From Sanderia malayensis (Eukaryota > Cnidaria > Scyphozoa > Semaeostomeae > Pelagiidae): 64,000 bases of DNA. The notes beneath the pieces are model-generated. The model ran no database searches, was not told where the DNA came from, and was given only the letters and a program-made list of their open reading frames with translations. This document shows, one piece after another, positions 35,601 to 46,503 of this stretch. Position 1 is the first letter of the stretch, and the number at the start of each line of letters is the position of its first letter. The position numbers and the translations under genes were made by a program. The DNA lies in the NCBI GenBank assembly GCA_013076295.1, contig RQOL01000828.1:5205219-5269218 (forward strand), in the 5' to 3' direction.

Positions 35601-38600
35601 ATGTTGTTTTTCTAACCGTGTATCAATTTTATTGTATTAATTGCATCCAAGTTGGCTACTCTGCTTATGTATGTGCAGTAATTTGATAGGCTTTTAGTGC
35701 AGTAGATAGATACTATGAGAAGTGTACTATGTGCTTAGGTGGCCGTCATTAAATTTCCAGGAAGAAAACAGACGTAAACTGCGACAGTTGGCTGCTGAAT
35801 TGGACAGTGTGGCTGCTTCTGGCAACCGTTTGCAAGGCATTGACAGAGAGTTGCGTAAAGCCGAGAAACAACTTGAGCAAACTGCTTCACAGATTAACGT
35901 TGAGGCGATGCAGAGAGAAGAAGATGCCCTTTCAACGGAGAAGAAGCATCTTGAGCAAACCTTGGTTGAGCTAAGAGATGAACAGAGCAGAATGCATCTT
36001 CAATCGACTGCCCAAACCAAGATTGATATGCTTGTGAAAGATAAACAAGGAAAGGAAGACTCAATTCAGCATTTGTAAGCTTCATTCATGCTTGTCTTCC
36101 TATTTTTATTTCAAACTTGCACTTCGATGTCTCGAACGCTTCTAACTCCTATGATTTCGACTTGTCTTGTGTATGTGCCTCAGATTTGATCTTCAATGAC
36201 TCGAAGGCTTTTTGACTCGAACATGCTCCAGCTTTTGTTGGGTGTTTGATGTGTGGAGGTTTAGCGCTTTAACTGTATGACAACATGGTGAAAAGTGTTG
36301 TGTACAGTAAATTATGCAGGAGGATGGAAACTAATTTTATTGTTGTTAATCAGTCGTTCTTGCTGTTGCAATTGTTGTTCATGCATAAATTACTTCTACA
36401 AATTCGTGGAAGTAATTTATGCAAGAACAAGGATTTGGTCGATGTTTTATATGCTTGCCGTTTTCTTCTTTTTAAGTCTGAGTCGTCATGATACGGACCT
36501 GTCGGAAATGTTCAGCTCAAGACCAGCTTTGGATGAATTGAAATCCAAGCTCAGTGAATATCTTCACACGAAGAAAGCCGATTTGAAAAGCTTCAACGAG
36601 CGATTGAAGATTTGCGAGCGACAATTGGCAACCAAAGAAACAAGCAAAAAGATGTACACGTATGTTAGGCTCATTACATTGTGTCCCTGTGTCTCACTCG
36701 TAACGAGCGAGCAAAAACGAGTGAGGGACAGGGACGCAACGTAGTGAGTCTACACATATTTGAATAAGAGTCTTTGAATAAGCACCCTCTCCTTAATTAC
36801 CTTCTCCAGTAAACGCTCCCGTATTTTGATAAAAGTCGAGTAGACGGCTTCTCGTCTCAGTGTAGATATAATAGATGCTTATTTCTTATAAATGGTTCAT
36901 CTTTGATATATTTTTATCTGGAAACGTTTAGCTAATCTGAACCAAAATAATTCCCCTTATCCCGCCCCCCCCCTTTCTCCGAGGCTACTGCCTCAATATA
37001 CCGACAATTGTCTGAGATGTTATGAGCCAATGTTTTCTCTCGTCTCGTTATACAGGGAAGATGTGCGCAAGATGGAAGCAAAGATGACGGAGTATAGGGA
37101 GAGGTTGTCCGATGCATGCGGTGAAAATGACTACAATGTATACAGAGAACAAGTCAAGAAAGGCGTGGACAAATACAAGAAGTAAATATAACTGTATTAC
37201 AGTTGAATTTTTATATAGCTTACCATTTTGCAGCAACCCTCGTTTCTCTTATAGAGAGTTAGACATCTGGTCCCTTGAACGTCTTTGATTCGCCTATGAG
37301 GCATTGTCAATTTTTGCTATGGCGAAGTAATTTTGGGTTCCCTCTACGGTTTGTTACAGCGGCATTTCGCTGTGAAGCGCTGCAAGATTCACATTTATAT
37401 ATTATACTCCTGTGGATAAAGTCAGTTACTGCTTACTAGAAGGGCTGTATACACCAGTGACTAAATCCACCCGCTCTTCTCCAATCCTGACGGTATTCGC
37501 TTTGCCGACTCTGTGTTTATCTTCTTTCAGCATTCTGAGCGAGATCAAAGCATTCGAGAAGATCTACAGGAAGTATATTGGCGAAATGAAAGGTGGGAAG
37601 GACAAGGGCAAGGGATGCCCACTGTGTCATCGCAAATTTGAAACGTCTCGTGAATTATATCAACTAATGGAAGAGGTATTGCTATCAAGTCTTTACGCTT
37701 GCGTGCTTTAGTAGCACGATGCGTCATATACGCGCTAAGCGATGTAGTGTATGTATGTATGTATGTATGTATGTATGTGTGTATGTATGTATGTACGTAC
37801 GTATGTCTTTATGTAGTGCATAAGCGGATTAAAAGTGCCAAAGAAGCCATTCCTTTTCTCCAGCAATAGGCAACGGTATAAACTCGTTGTAGATAGAGAT
37901 CGTTATTCAAATGCTAATTGAACCAATTTCTATTTCAGCTTGAACACAAGTTGGTGTCCGTTCCTGAGAAGAAACAGCAAAACGAGACATTTTTGGAACA
38001 GGAGAAAGAAAAGAGCCACATCGTCGAAGAACTTGCACCTGTGAAATCAAATGTAATTAAATTCTTCTAGCCTTCATACTTTGGCGTAGCAAGTTTTATT
38101 TTTTTAATGGAATAGAATAGAATATAGAATTGTATTGACAGTTATAGTATAGCATGCCTGTGATCATTGCTGATAGTAATGTTATAATCGTGCTTGGCAT
38201 GTTTCTTGCATAGCTTGATGCTTTGGAGAGTAAAGATCTTCCAGAAGTGCGAAAGAAAGCAAATGACCTCGGAAAGGAAGTCCAAAAGCTCAGAGAAGAA
38301 CTGAGAGATGTAAGTTCACTTTTACTATTTTCTGAGACCGATTTTGTAGATCCTGAAACCGATTTTGAAAATTCTCCAGTGGTCTAAACTCTGCAAAAAG
38401 GCTACTAGTGACAAGCAAAGGCTTTGAGAAAAGAAAAAACTTGAAGAGCAGCAAAAGAGCTTGGGTACCAGCAAGATCTATAGTCCTAGAAAAGAGGCTT
38501 GGGGGCCAATTTATAAATTGAAACCTTTATATAATGGACACTTTTGGGACGAGCTCTGCTGTTCGTTTTGAAAAGACTCTACAGTTTCCTCAAAAGACTT

Positions 38601-41600
38601 CAAGAGATTTTTCTACTATACAGAAGTCGATGACAATATGCCCAACGCTTTATATTGTTGTTGTTGTTGTAGATCGAAGACATTCGTGCAATGACCGAAT
38701 CAGAAGAGCGGATGGCCAGGGAGATGGAGCCAGACATCCGAATGATTGACAGCTATCAATACGATATCAAAGACCTCGATAGACAGATTAATTTGGAGGC
38801 TTCAAAACTCAAAGGCATAGGTGTGTATATTGTGTTTATTGTATGCTATTCTGGCAAAGTCAGCGTATAAAATTCTCTCTTTTTCTTTTTTTGCGGAGAA
38901 TGATCATCGAATGCAATCAATTTCCCATTCCCTAACATTGGAAATTTCTTGGCCCATTTCTCTTCTACTATCCTAGTCTTTAAGCGACTAAAATGTGGTA
39001 CTATTAAGCGTTTTTTGTTCTATTTTGAGAGTGCTAAGTGCCCCGTCAGTGTGATTAATGCAATTGATGTCTTTCATTACTTGAAGACTTACCATTCCGT
39101 GTTTTGGCGACTTGGAGGCCTTATGAAATGTTTACTATGTACTTATACTATGTTTTATTATTTTTTGACAGTCCCTGGAAGGACAATGGCAATAATAATT
39201 AATGAGATTGAAGATGTGCAACAAAAAGTGTAAGTCTGTTTTTCTTGTATTTCTCAAACGATTTTCCTATAATTTCCACCTGCAGTTTGTCTGTGTTATC
39301 TTTAGCTTTTCTTCTGCAACACCCGCACACCCATGATTTATCAAACTATGTTTTCCTATATATCCTGCTAATTTCCTGCAATATTCTTTGTACCATGTTA
39401 AATTTGTCTTCTAAGGTTTCGGAAGCCATTCTTTTGTAATATATCCAGCTCTTTTTCCACAATGTGTCTAATTATTCTCCTACAATGTCTCATGCTACAG
39501 TATACCCAACTAAATATCTATCTGAAGAGACCAACGTTGTTTCATTGCAGTGACAGTATTACTAAACAGTTGGAGCTGAAGAGAAACCATTCTATGGAAA
39601 ATCAAAGACAATGCTCAGTACTTGAGCGTTCAGTTAACGAATTGAGATCAGAGCAGGTGAGTGATGCATAAACCGTTATGACCCTCTCACATGATCTATT
39701 TGAGTTTAATAACGAACAGTAACGAACAATTCAGCCAAGACGTGTCGAGTAACCAACGTAATAAGAACTTTATTTGAGTTACAAAGGCTTCCAGTGTCTA
39801 AATTAGCTCCACAAATCTCTTTTTTTGCTTGCTGTAGTTTCTACATTGAGTTACCAACAGTTTCTACATCGAGTTACCAACAGTTTCTACAGTGAGTTCC
39901 CAACAGTTTCCACAGTGAGTTACCAACAGTTTCTACATTGAGTTCCCAACAGTTTCCACAGTGAGTTACCAACAGTTTCTACATTGAGTTACCAAAATTT
40001 TCTACAGTGAGTTTCGAACAATTTCTACAGCAGGTTCCTAACAGTTTCTACAATAAGTCCTCAAATGTTTCTACATCGAATCTCCAACAATTTCTAAAGT
40101 GGGTTCCCAACAGTTACAGCGAGCAAAAAAAGGCAATTACAAAGGCGAAGCTTAATGAATTAAGACTCTTACCTACTGTGCACATGGCTTAAGGAACGGT
40201 CATTTTTTTAGCTTGATATTACCAGCAAGATTCAGCGTCGAACCCAACTAGAAGATCAAAAAGCAGATCTGACGTCAACTAACCTCGCTTATGAGCGAGA
40301 CGTGAAGGAGGCTGATAGACAGCTGCATGAGACAAAGAGAAAGTTGACTGAGCTGCAAGGCAAGAAAACTGAATTTGACAAAAAGAAGCAAAAACATGAA
40401 GCCGATGCAAGAGACCTCCATGACGCTGTCAAACAGAAAGAAAGCAAATTAAGAGATTTGAGCAATGAAATTAACAGGTAAATATTGCCATAATATCTTG
40501 CTTGTATGAGAAGCATTGTACGGATTTGCCCTTTTCTTCGATCCTCTAATAAAAAGGCCCAAAGTTGTCCTATTTGCACCGTTTGGTGGTATCTCTTTCT
40601 ATCTTCATATGTATTCAAGGCATGCAACTTATCGAAACCTAGACTTGCTCCAAGTCCCACATGAACTTGTTTACGAGCGAGTGGGAGGGATAAATAAACG
40701 AGAAATAACGTGAGCGAAGTTCATACGAGACTTGGAACAAATCTATTGAAGCCTGGGTCGAAGTAACTTTCCATCAATTAATCTGTTATGGTTACGAAAT
40801 TCTTTAATGCAAAATTTGTTGGCGTTTTTATTGAACTTTTTCGGTTATTACAACTGGACCCTTTTTTGACCCTGTGTTTCTCTTTTTTAAACTTGACTTT
40901 TCCAGGTGAGTTGAAGACGTTTCAATGTTTTGTAGTCTGTGTGTGATTCATCTGATTCATCAATTACGAAATGGTAAGCATTTGTTTTTGCTTCCTTAAC
41001 AGATACATTGATGACGGTGGAGACCAGGCTTTGGATCTCAACAGCGAAAAGGTGGGTGAGATCGAGTCTAGGTACAAGAAACTCGAACGAGAAAAGGAGA
41101 AGCTGTCCGCGCAGCTCGCTAGGCTGCAAAAAGATCTTGCCAATGAACAGATGCGCGCGCGCGAATTGGAAGACAATATCCAATTGTTCAGAGCCGAAGA
41201 TGAGATAAAGAATGTGGAGAAGAAGATCGCCGGACTCCAAAAGGAGCTGCGGAGGCACAGTGATTCTGGCAATCTCGCAACGCAGCGAGCTGCGCTGCAA
41301 AATCGACTGGACGCGCTGAGGAAGGACAAGGCGAACTGCGAGGGACGATTGAAAGGCTTCGAAGAGCAACAGCATCGAATGCAGCGAGAGTTGCGCAGTG
41401 ACATGTTTGCAGGGGCAGATGACAAGCATCGTAAGAAAGTGATCGAATTAAAGACGACGGAACTGGCCAATAAAGATCTGGACACGTACTACAAAGCGCT
41501 GGATAGAGCCATCATGAAGTTTCACAGTTTGAAAATGGCTGAGATCAACAGGATTATCAAAGAGTACTGGATTCACACATATCGTGGTCACGGTAAGTTT

Positions 41601-43807
41601 CAAATCGTATATACTTATTGTTTCAATCACTTTGCAGGGCGGGGGGCTTTATTGGAAAGGGAGGCTTAAGGGTAATCAGATACTGATGCAATTGCTATTG
41701 AGACAGAGACTGATGCTATTGCTATTGAGCTGCAAATAACTGTTTATTGTATTTAGATATAGACACAATTGAGATACGAGCAGATGAAGAGGAAGGCAGT
41801 GGGGCTGCAAAATCAAGAAGAACGTATAATTACAGGGTGTGTTATTTGCATATATTATCATATCAGCATATAATCATCATGACATTATCTACCATATCGT
41901 TTTCATGAAGATAGCATAGGCTTCAATATTCCAATGCGCAGTTCTACTTGTTGTTTTACTATGACCAAAAGCATAAGCTGCTATGCAATGTCATACCTGT
42001 TCAACATTCTCAACTGTTTTGCATTTGAGTTATTCATGAGCCAAGTATTCATTTGTCCTGCAGTTTTCTAGTTCTTCCTCTTAGCATATTATTTTGTTTT
42101 TTGGTTATATTATGGTTATTATCTTCTTTTCAGGTTGTTATGTTAAAAGGAGACACTGCTCTAGATATGAGAGGCAGATGTAGCGCGGGCCAAAAGGTTT
42201 TATTATTATTATTGCTCTTTTTGTTGCTTTGATTTATTTTCTCTTGTACTTGATATATAAACTTGTGTTAATAACAATAGTCCAATACTGATAGAGGCTG
42301 CAATGCTGTGCTGTCCTTACTTATTTTATGCATGTTGCTATTAGTTTTCATGGAGGTTGCTGAATTTACAAGACATTGATAATGTCTGTTTTTGTTTTAG
42401 GTTCTAGCATCGATTATCATACGCCTGGCTTTGGCTGAAACATTTTGCCTGAATTGTGGAATATTGGCATTGGATGAACCAACTACGAATCTCGATGAGC
42501 AAAATGTTGAAAGTCTTGCCAATGCTTTGAAAGAGTATGTCCGATTTTATTCTTCTTTTCTCCTTCCCCTTTCTTAACAACTGTTTACAGTTGCCTCGGG
42601 CGTCTATTAAGAACTTTTGACAGTGGCCTTGGGCGTCTATTAAGAACGTTTGACAGTAGCCTCGGGCGTCTATTAAGAACTTTTGACAGTAGCTTTAGGC
42701 GTCCATTAAGTACTATTGACAGTGTCCCGGGTGTCTATTATGAACTGGTGACCCGTCTTTGTTTATTAGCTTTATTGTGATTTTATTTCATTGGGTGTGT
42801 ATTTGAAAGGGGAGGCGTTTTTTAAAGTTTTTTAATTTGGCGTGCTCATTAAGCGGACTAAAAATCATCCCAGCTCAGTTCTGATAGTTGAGGGGCGTAT
42901 GCACGAGAATTTAGCAATGTTTTTTAAATAACATGGTCTCGGTTTGAACGTCAATGAGTTTGAGTTCGAGTTTAAGCTTGAGTTGAAGTCGATCATTTCA
43001 ACCAGTAAGGTTCGACGAGAACTCTCGCGCCACACGCGGGATATTACTCGAGTCTCATTTTAGATGCAGCAAATTGTGCAGGTGACCACAGCTAAATCTC
43101 TCGCTGACGTTGTTTTTTCTTTCTAGCATTATCTCGAATCGTATGCAGCAAAGAAACTTTCAACTTGTCGTCATAACCCACGATGAGGAATTTGTGCGCG
43201 CTTTAGGCCAGTCGGATTTCGTTGACCATTTTTACAGAGTCTACAAAGACGAAGGGTAAGTTTAACTGAACAGGAGTAATAAATGACAACAATACAGTAA
43301 AAACCCGCATCTAAGAACCAATGGATTAAGAACCTTCATGGTGATATTTCTGCTCAAAACAATAGAAGAAACAATAGCCTATTGTGTTGGAATAATAGGC
43401 TGGGTGGAAATTTACAGGTTCTTATATGCGGGTTTTTACTGTATCTTATTATTTTCGGGCCCTTGATTTGAATGAACGATTTTGATATCTACCGACTTGC
43501 ACATGCATTGTTCTCGATTCTTTTGAACACTTTGTACGGCGCGCTTAGTCAAACGAGTTTCTTCATTTTATAATATGCCCTCCGTTCAATGGTGCTACAT
43601 AGTATTTGAAGGTCTTTATTTCATAGTAAATTGAAAAGGCAGAATCTCAATAGCTTAAGGGCAGCATCGTCAATAGAAAATAACCCATTGCCTATGACGT
43701 GGTTGATAAACAAGGGTTCTTGCTATTGACTATGATGGCAGTTGTTTATCGTTTTCAGTGGCTTTTCGAAGATTCACCGTCAAAGAGTTAACGAAGTGCA
43801 CGAATAG
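27377..43807 (+). CDS. RAD50: DNA repair protein RAD50
   Basis: Complete, 33 exons, 1310 codons plus stop (human RAD50 1312 aa). Exons: 27377-27499, 28043-28126, 29138-29239, 29349-29408, 29772-29813, 29960-30033, 30661-30720, 31619-31664, 31788-31856, 32035-32124, 33030-33090, 33185-33262, 33384-33460, 34042-34143, 34671-34740, 34925-35013, 35140-35244, 35761-36074, 36477-36659, 37056-37181, 37531-37675, 37939-38052, 38214-38309, 38673-38820, 39172-39229, 39551-39656, 40212-40477, 41003-41592, 41757-41836, 42134-42196, 42401-42534, 43127-43255, 43759-43807. It is the ATPase subunit of the MRE11-RAD50-NBS1 complex in double-strand-break repair. Visible in order are the start [11 protein letters not shown], Walker [10 protein letters not shown]-loop [20 protein letters not shown], coiled coil, zinc hook CPLC (37616-37627), returning coiled coil, signature [20 protein letters not shown], Walker [13 protein letters not shown] and H-loop VITHDEEF. 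The ATG has a good context (ACCATGG). Confidence 0.97.
27822..28005. repeat. (TAC)n microsatellite, RAD50 intron 1
   Basis: Interrupted TAC/ACT trinucleotide repeats with TTC and TAG variants, in two blocks. Confidence 0.9.
28127..28128 (+). other. GC splice donor of RAD50 intron 2
   Basis: The exon ends CCAAAG and the intron starts GCATGT. The next exon starts after AATAG at 29138 (VACEREV..., matching human HDPKVAQETD). Only the GC donor keeps the frame, and a GT donor four bases later would shift it. Confidence 0.75.
32156..32745. repeat. (ACT)n microsatellite with a MITE inserted in it, RAD50 intron 10
   Basis: ACT repeats at 32156-32230 and 32541-32745 are split by a 311-bp inverted-repeat element (32233-32543) whose ends are ACACGCATTTTTTTTATAAGC and the complement ending ATGCGTGT. 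The interior repeats AAGCAATTTT(T)AGTACT. It is the same family as 1921-2322. The long leucine or valine frames here are repeat artefacts. Confidence 0.8.
33538..34025. repeat. 8-bp minisatellite (ATTCATCG)n, RAD50 intron 13
   Basis: About 60 units of ATTCATCG with scattered ATTCATTG, ATTTATCG and ACTCATCG variants fill most of the intron, and the array ends 16 bases before exon 14. Three units are 24 bases, so every frame without a stop runs on as a repeat (IHRFIDSS). It is not coding. Confidence 0.95.
36673..36742. repeat. Short palindromic repeat (CGTCCCTG family)
   Basis: The arms TACATTGTGTCCCTGTG and CAGGGACGCAACGTA flank a centre of CACTCGTAACGAGCGAG. It starts 14 bases after RAD50 exon 19. 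A related copy lies at 45967-46035, with half copies at 31038-31067 and 35262-35297. Confidence 0.6.
37749..37806. repeat. (GTAT)n microsatellite, RAD50 intron 21
   Basis: Tetranucleotide GTAT/GTAC repeats. Confidence 0.9.
39837..40112. repeat. About 21-bp tandem repeat, RAD50 intron 26
   Basis: Roughly twelve units of AGTTTCTACA(T/G)TGAGTTACCAAC with substitutions (TTCCCAAC, TTTCCACAG), stopping about 100 bases before the next exon. Confidence 0.85.
42586..42745. repeat. About 38-bp tandem repeat, RAD50 intron 31
   Basis: Four to five units of GACAGT(A/G)GCCTCGGGCGTCTATTAAGAACTTTT-type sequence, decaying towards the right. Confidence 0.85.
43295..43441. repeat. 147-bp TA-flanked MITE, copy 1 (RAD50 intron 32)
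   Basis: It starts CAGTAAAAACCCGCATCTAAG and ends with the complement (TATGCGGGTTTTTACTG), flanked by TA on each side. Internally it has inverted CAATAG and CTATTG phrases. The family has four clear copies here, in both orientations, plus one degenerate copy. Confidence 0.85.
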
Positions 43808-44180
43808 AGAGACGCACCAGCCATCGACTTCACCACCAAAACTCATGACATATCACTGGTGAGTTTAGCTTATCTCTTACACACAGCATTATGCACAATG
43901 GTCCTTGACTTCGTTAAGGAATTATCGTGCCGCAGGCATTTATTCAAAGCGTTACATAGTAGTCGCATTGGTTAATGAGTTTATAGATATTGAACATTAT
44001 GGTACATGTTAGTGTGTTTTTACAGTAGGTAATTATATAGGTTACACATGGCACAAGCGGTTTCCCATTAAGGCAATTTTCATGTTTGTATTGCATCTAT
44101 CCTATTGGAGTACCAGGGTGGTTATGGGCAAGGCTCACTGTTTTTACTTCCACGTGTCCTCCTCGCCTCAACCATAGCTT

Positions 44181-44459
44181 AAAGGTATACGAAGGAGTTA
44201 AAAGTGGCATATGCCAAGGGGTCTGGGAAATCTATAAATAGATGCTTGATTTTATCCAATCAAATGTAGTTGTGCGATGACCAGGAAAGTGCGCATGTGA
44301 TCACTTGTTTTGGTGTTTTCGACTCCAAAGTCCAATCTAGTGTTTTATTGTCCATTTGCATGTGATCACAGGAAGTTAAGTTTTAATGCGCGTGTTTGCG
44401 TTTAGTTGAATTGCAATGTATTTTTAGCGCAGGCCGATTTAACTCCTTCGTATACCTTT
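44181..44459. repeat. AAAGGTATAC MITE, copy 2
   Basis: The ends AAAGGTATACGAAGGAGTTA and TTTAACTCCTTCGTATACCT are close to perfect inverted repeats of over 20 bp, preceded by TTA-like sequence. It is the better preserved of the two copies (the other is 8387-8678). Confidence 0.8.
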
Positions 44460-45215
44460 AAGTACATCATCTAAAGTATCTCATGCTGTCTGTAAAATGG
44501 TAAGCTTGCATTATAGCGATCTGTGTCAATTTTATCTTGTGAAACGCCTGGCAGGACTTGTAAACTTATCAGAAAACGAATTTATAATATAGCCTAATAG
44601 AATTTTATAGATGTTTTTTGTTCAGCGGATGTTGAGAGTTTTATAGATTTATACATGTACCATGTTTTACGGGTCTTATACCGTAATTGGTTTTGTGAAG
44701 TATACTTGCGGAAACTTTTTATATGCTTATTGCTCAATTTGAAGTTTATTGTTCAAATTATTGTTTTTTGTTACCGTATACTGCTTCATTGTCATGTGTC
44801 CATTCGAGTATCAGTCTGTTTCTGACATCTTCAAAAGTTAAATAATTTGGTTCAACAGTATACTGCAGTTTAAATAAGGCAAGTCAGTTGAGTAAAGTTT
44901 AGCAGCATAGCGTTTGAGTCAGGAAAGTCAATACAGAAAAATATAATTCATTTTATGGTCAATAATATTCATCATGTCTAATATTACCACTACTGCAAAA
45001 ACATAATTTCATCAAAAGAACATTTGAGAGACTTGTGATGGTTAATATTAAACACTCGTGTATTCATGAGATTGTGTATTTATAATTCAATAATAGTGCA
45101 GCTTTGACTGATATAACGGTCTTCTGAAAAGAGAAAGAAAAAATTGCCTGCGAATCATGTTTGTCTGAGATCATTTCGGGTTACCTTTGGCCTTCATGCC
45201 ATTCAAAATCAGTTA

Positions 45216-45363
45216 CAGTAAAAACCCGCATATAAGAACCTGTAAATTTTCCATCCAGCCTATTGTTCCAAGACAATAGGCTATTGTTTGGTCTATTGTT
45301 TTAGGAAGCAAAATCACCCTGAAGGTTCTTAATCTATTAGTTCTTATATGCGGGTTTTTACTG
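45216..45363. repeat. 147-bp TA-flanked MITE, copy 2
   Basis: Same family as 43295-43441 in the opposite orientation, with TA on both sides. It lies within 50 bases of the astacin gene stop codon, so it is probably in that gene's 3' UTR. Confidence 0.85.
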
Positions 45364-45409
45364 TACTAAACAATTTGAAAAAACGTGTCATAATATCTTA
45401 CAATGTTTT

Positions 45410-46470
45410 TCAGGCTTTACAAACACCACAGCTCACTTTGCAATTCTCTTTCATCCAAGTTGGATTTTTCTGACATTCTCCGTTGCTCGCCCAGAAGTTG
45501 CAATGGCCATATTTGTTCATGCAAGCTGAAACGATTCGTCACTCAATTTAAGCTTCAATGTAAATGCCTCGTAGTAACCACCTCCCTTTATAACACTACG
45601 CGTATTATTAGCCTCGCTTTACGCAATGCCCATTACGAGGCTAGCTTGTTATGCACATGTGCGGAGCAGGTAGGCTGCAAATGGCGCATTGCCATGAGCC
45701 ATTCTTGCTGATTTAAGATATGTATAAGAGGGTTGCTTGGGCTAATTACCTTTGCATGATTTGCAGCAATTTTTCCACATCCATTCGCCATTCTGTGTGC
45801 ACCCGGAGTCTTTTGCCCAACCAGCACACTGTGTCCCGTATGAATCGGTTGTGCATTGAGCAAAACCTGAAAGATTGACAATCACATCGAATGGCTATTG
45901 CAACTTCATTTCTATTCAATTGTGCCCAAGTACTAGGAGTAACGCACGGAGGTCATGCAAGGATGCTACATTGCGTCCCTTTGAGCTTGTTGCAACCAAG
46001 CGAGCAATGCGAGTGAGGCACAGGGACGCAATGTAGTGAGTCTACAAGGATGCTGCATTATTTTTATGCAGTAAGCTTAAGTTTTTTATTTGCATGGGAG
46101 AAGGTAACTTTTACTACCCCTGGTCTGGTCAGGTCACACCGGGTCGGAAGACAGAGTTGATACTAACTTTTCGAGCATGACTTGCAACAGCTTCGCAACA
46201 TCCACATTGTGTTCTTGTGGCATTCGCCCGTCTTTGCCCAAGAGTCGCAATACTGTTCATGGTCAGCGCAAACTACGAGAGATCATTATGAAAATTGTTG
46301 TAGTAGTAGTAATTGCAGTGGTAGTAGTAACAGTAGCAATAATAGTAGCAGTTGCAGTAGTAGTGGTGGTAGAGTAGTAGTAGTAGTAATAATAATAGTA
46401 GTAGTAGTAGTAGTAGTAATTGCAGTGGTAGTAGTAGTTGTAGTGATAGTAGCAGTAATAGTAGTAGTAT

Positions 46471-46503
<33 letters not shown>

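Larger units (their letters stand above)
43808..45409. other. Convergent interval between RAD50 and astacin gene 3' ends
   Basis: The two genes end tail to tail. The interval holds two MITEs (44181-44459 and 45216-45363) and AT-rich sequence. I see no further gene and no clear AATAAA close to either stop codon. Confidence 0.55.
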
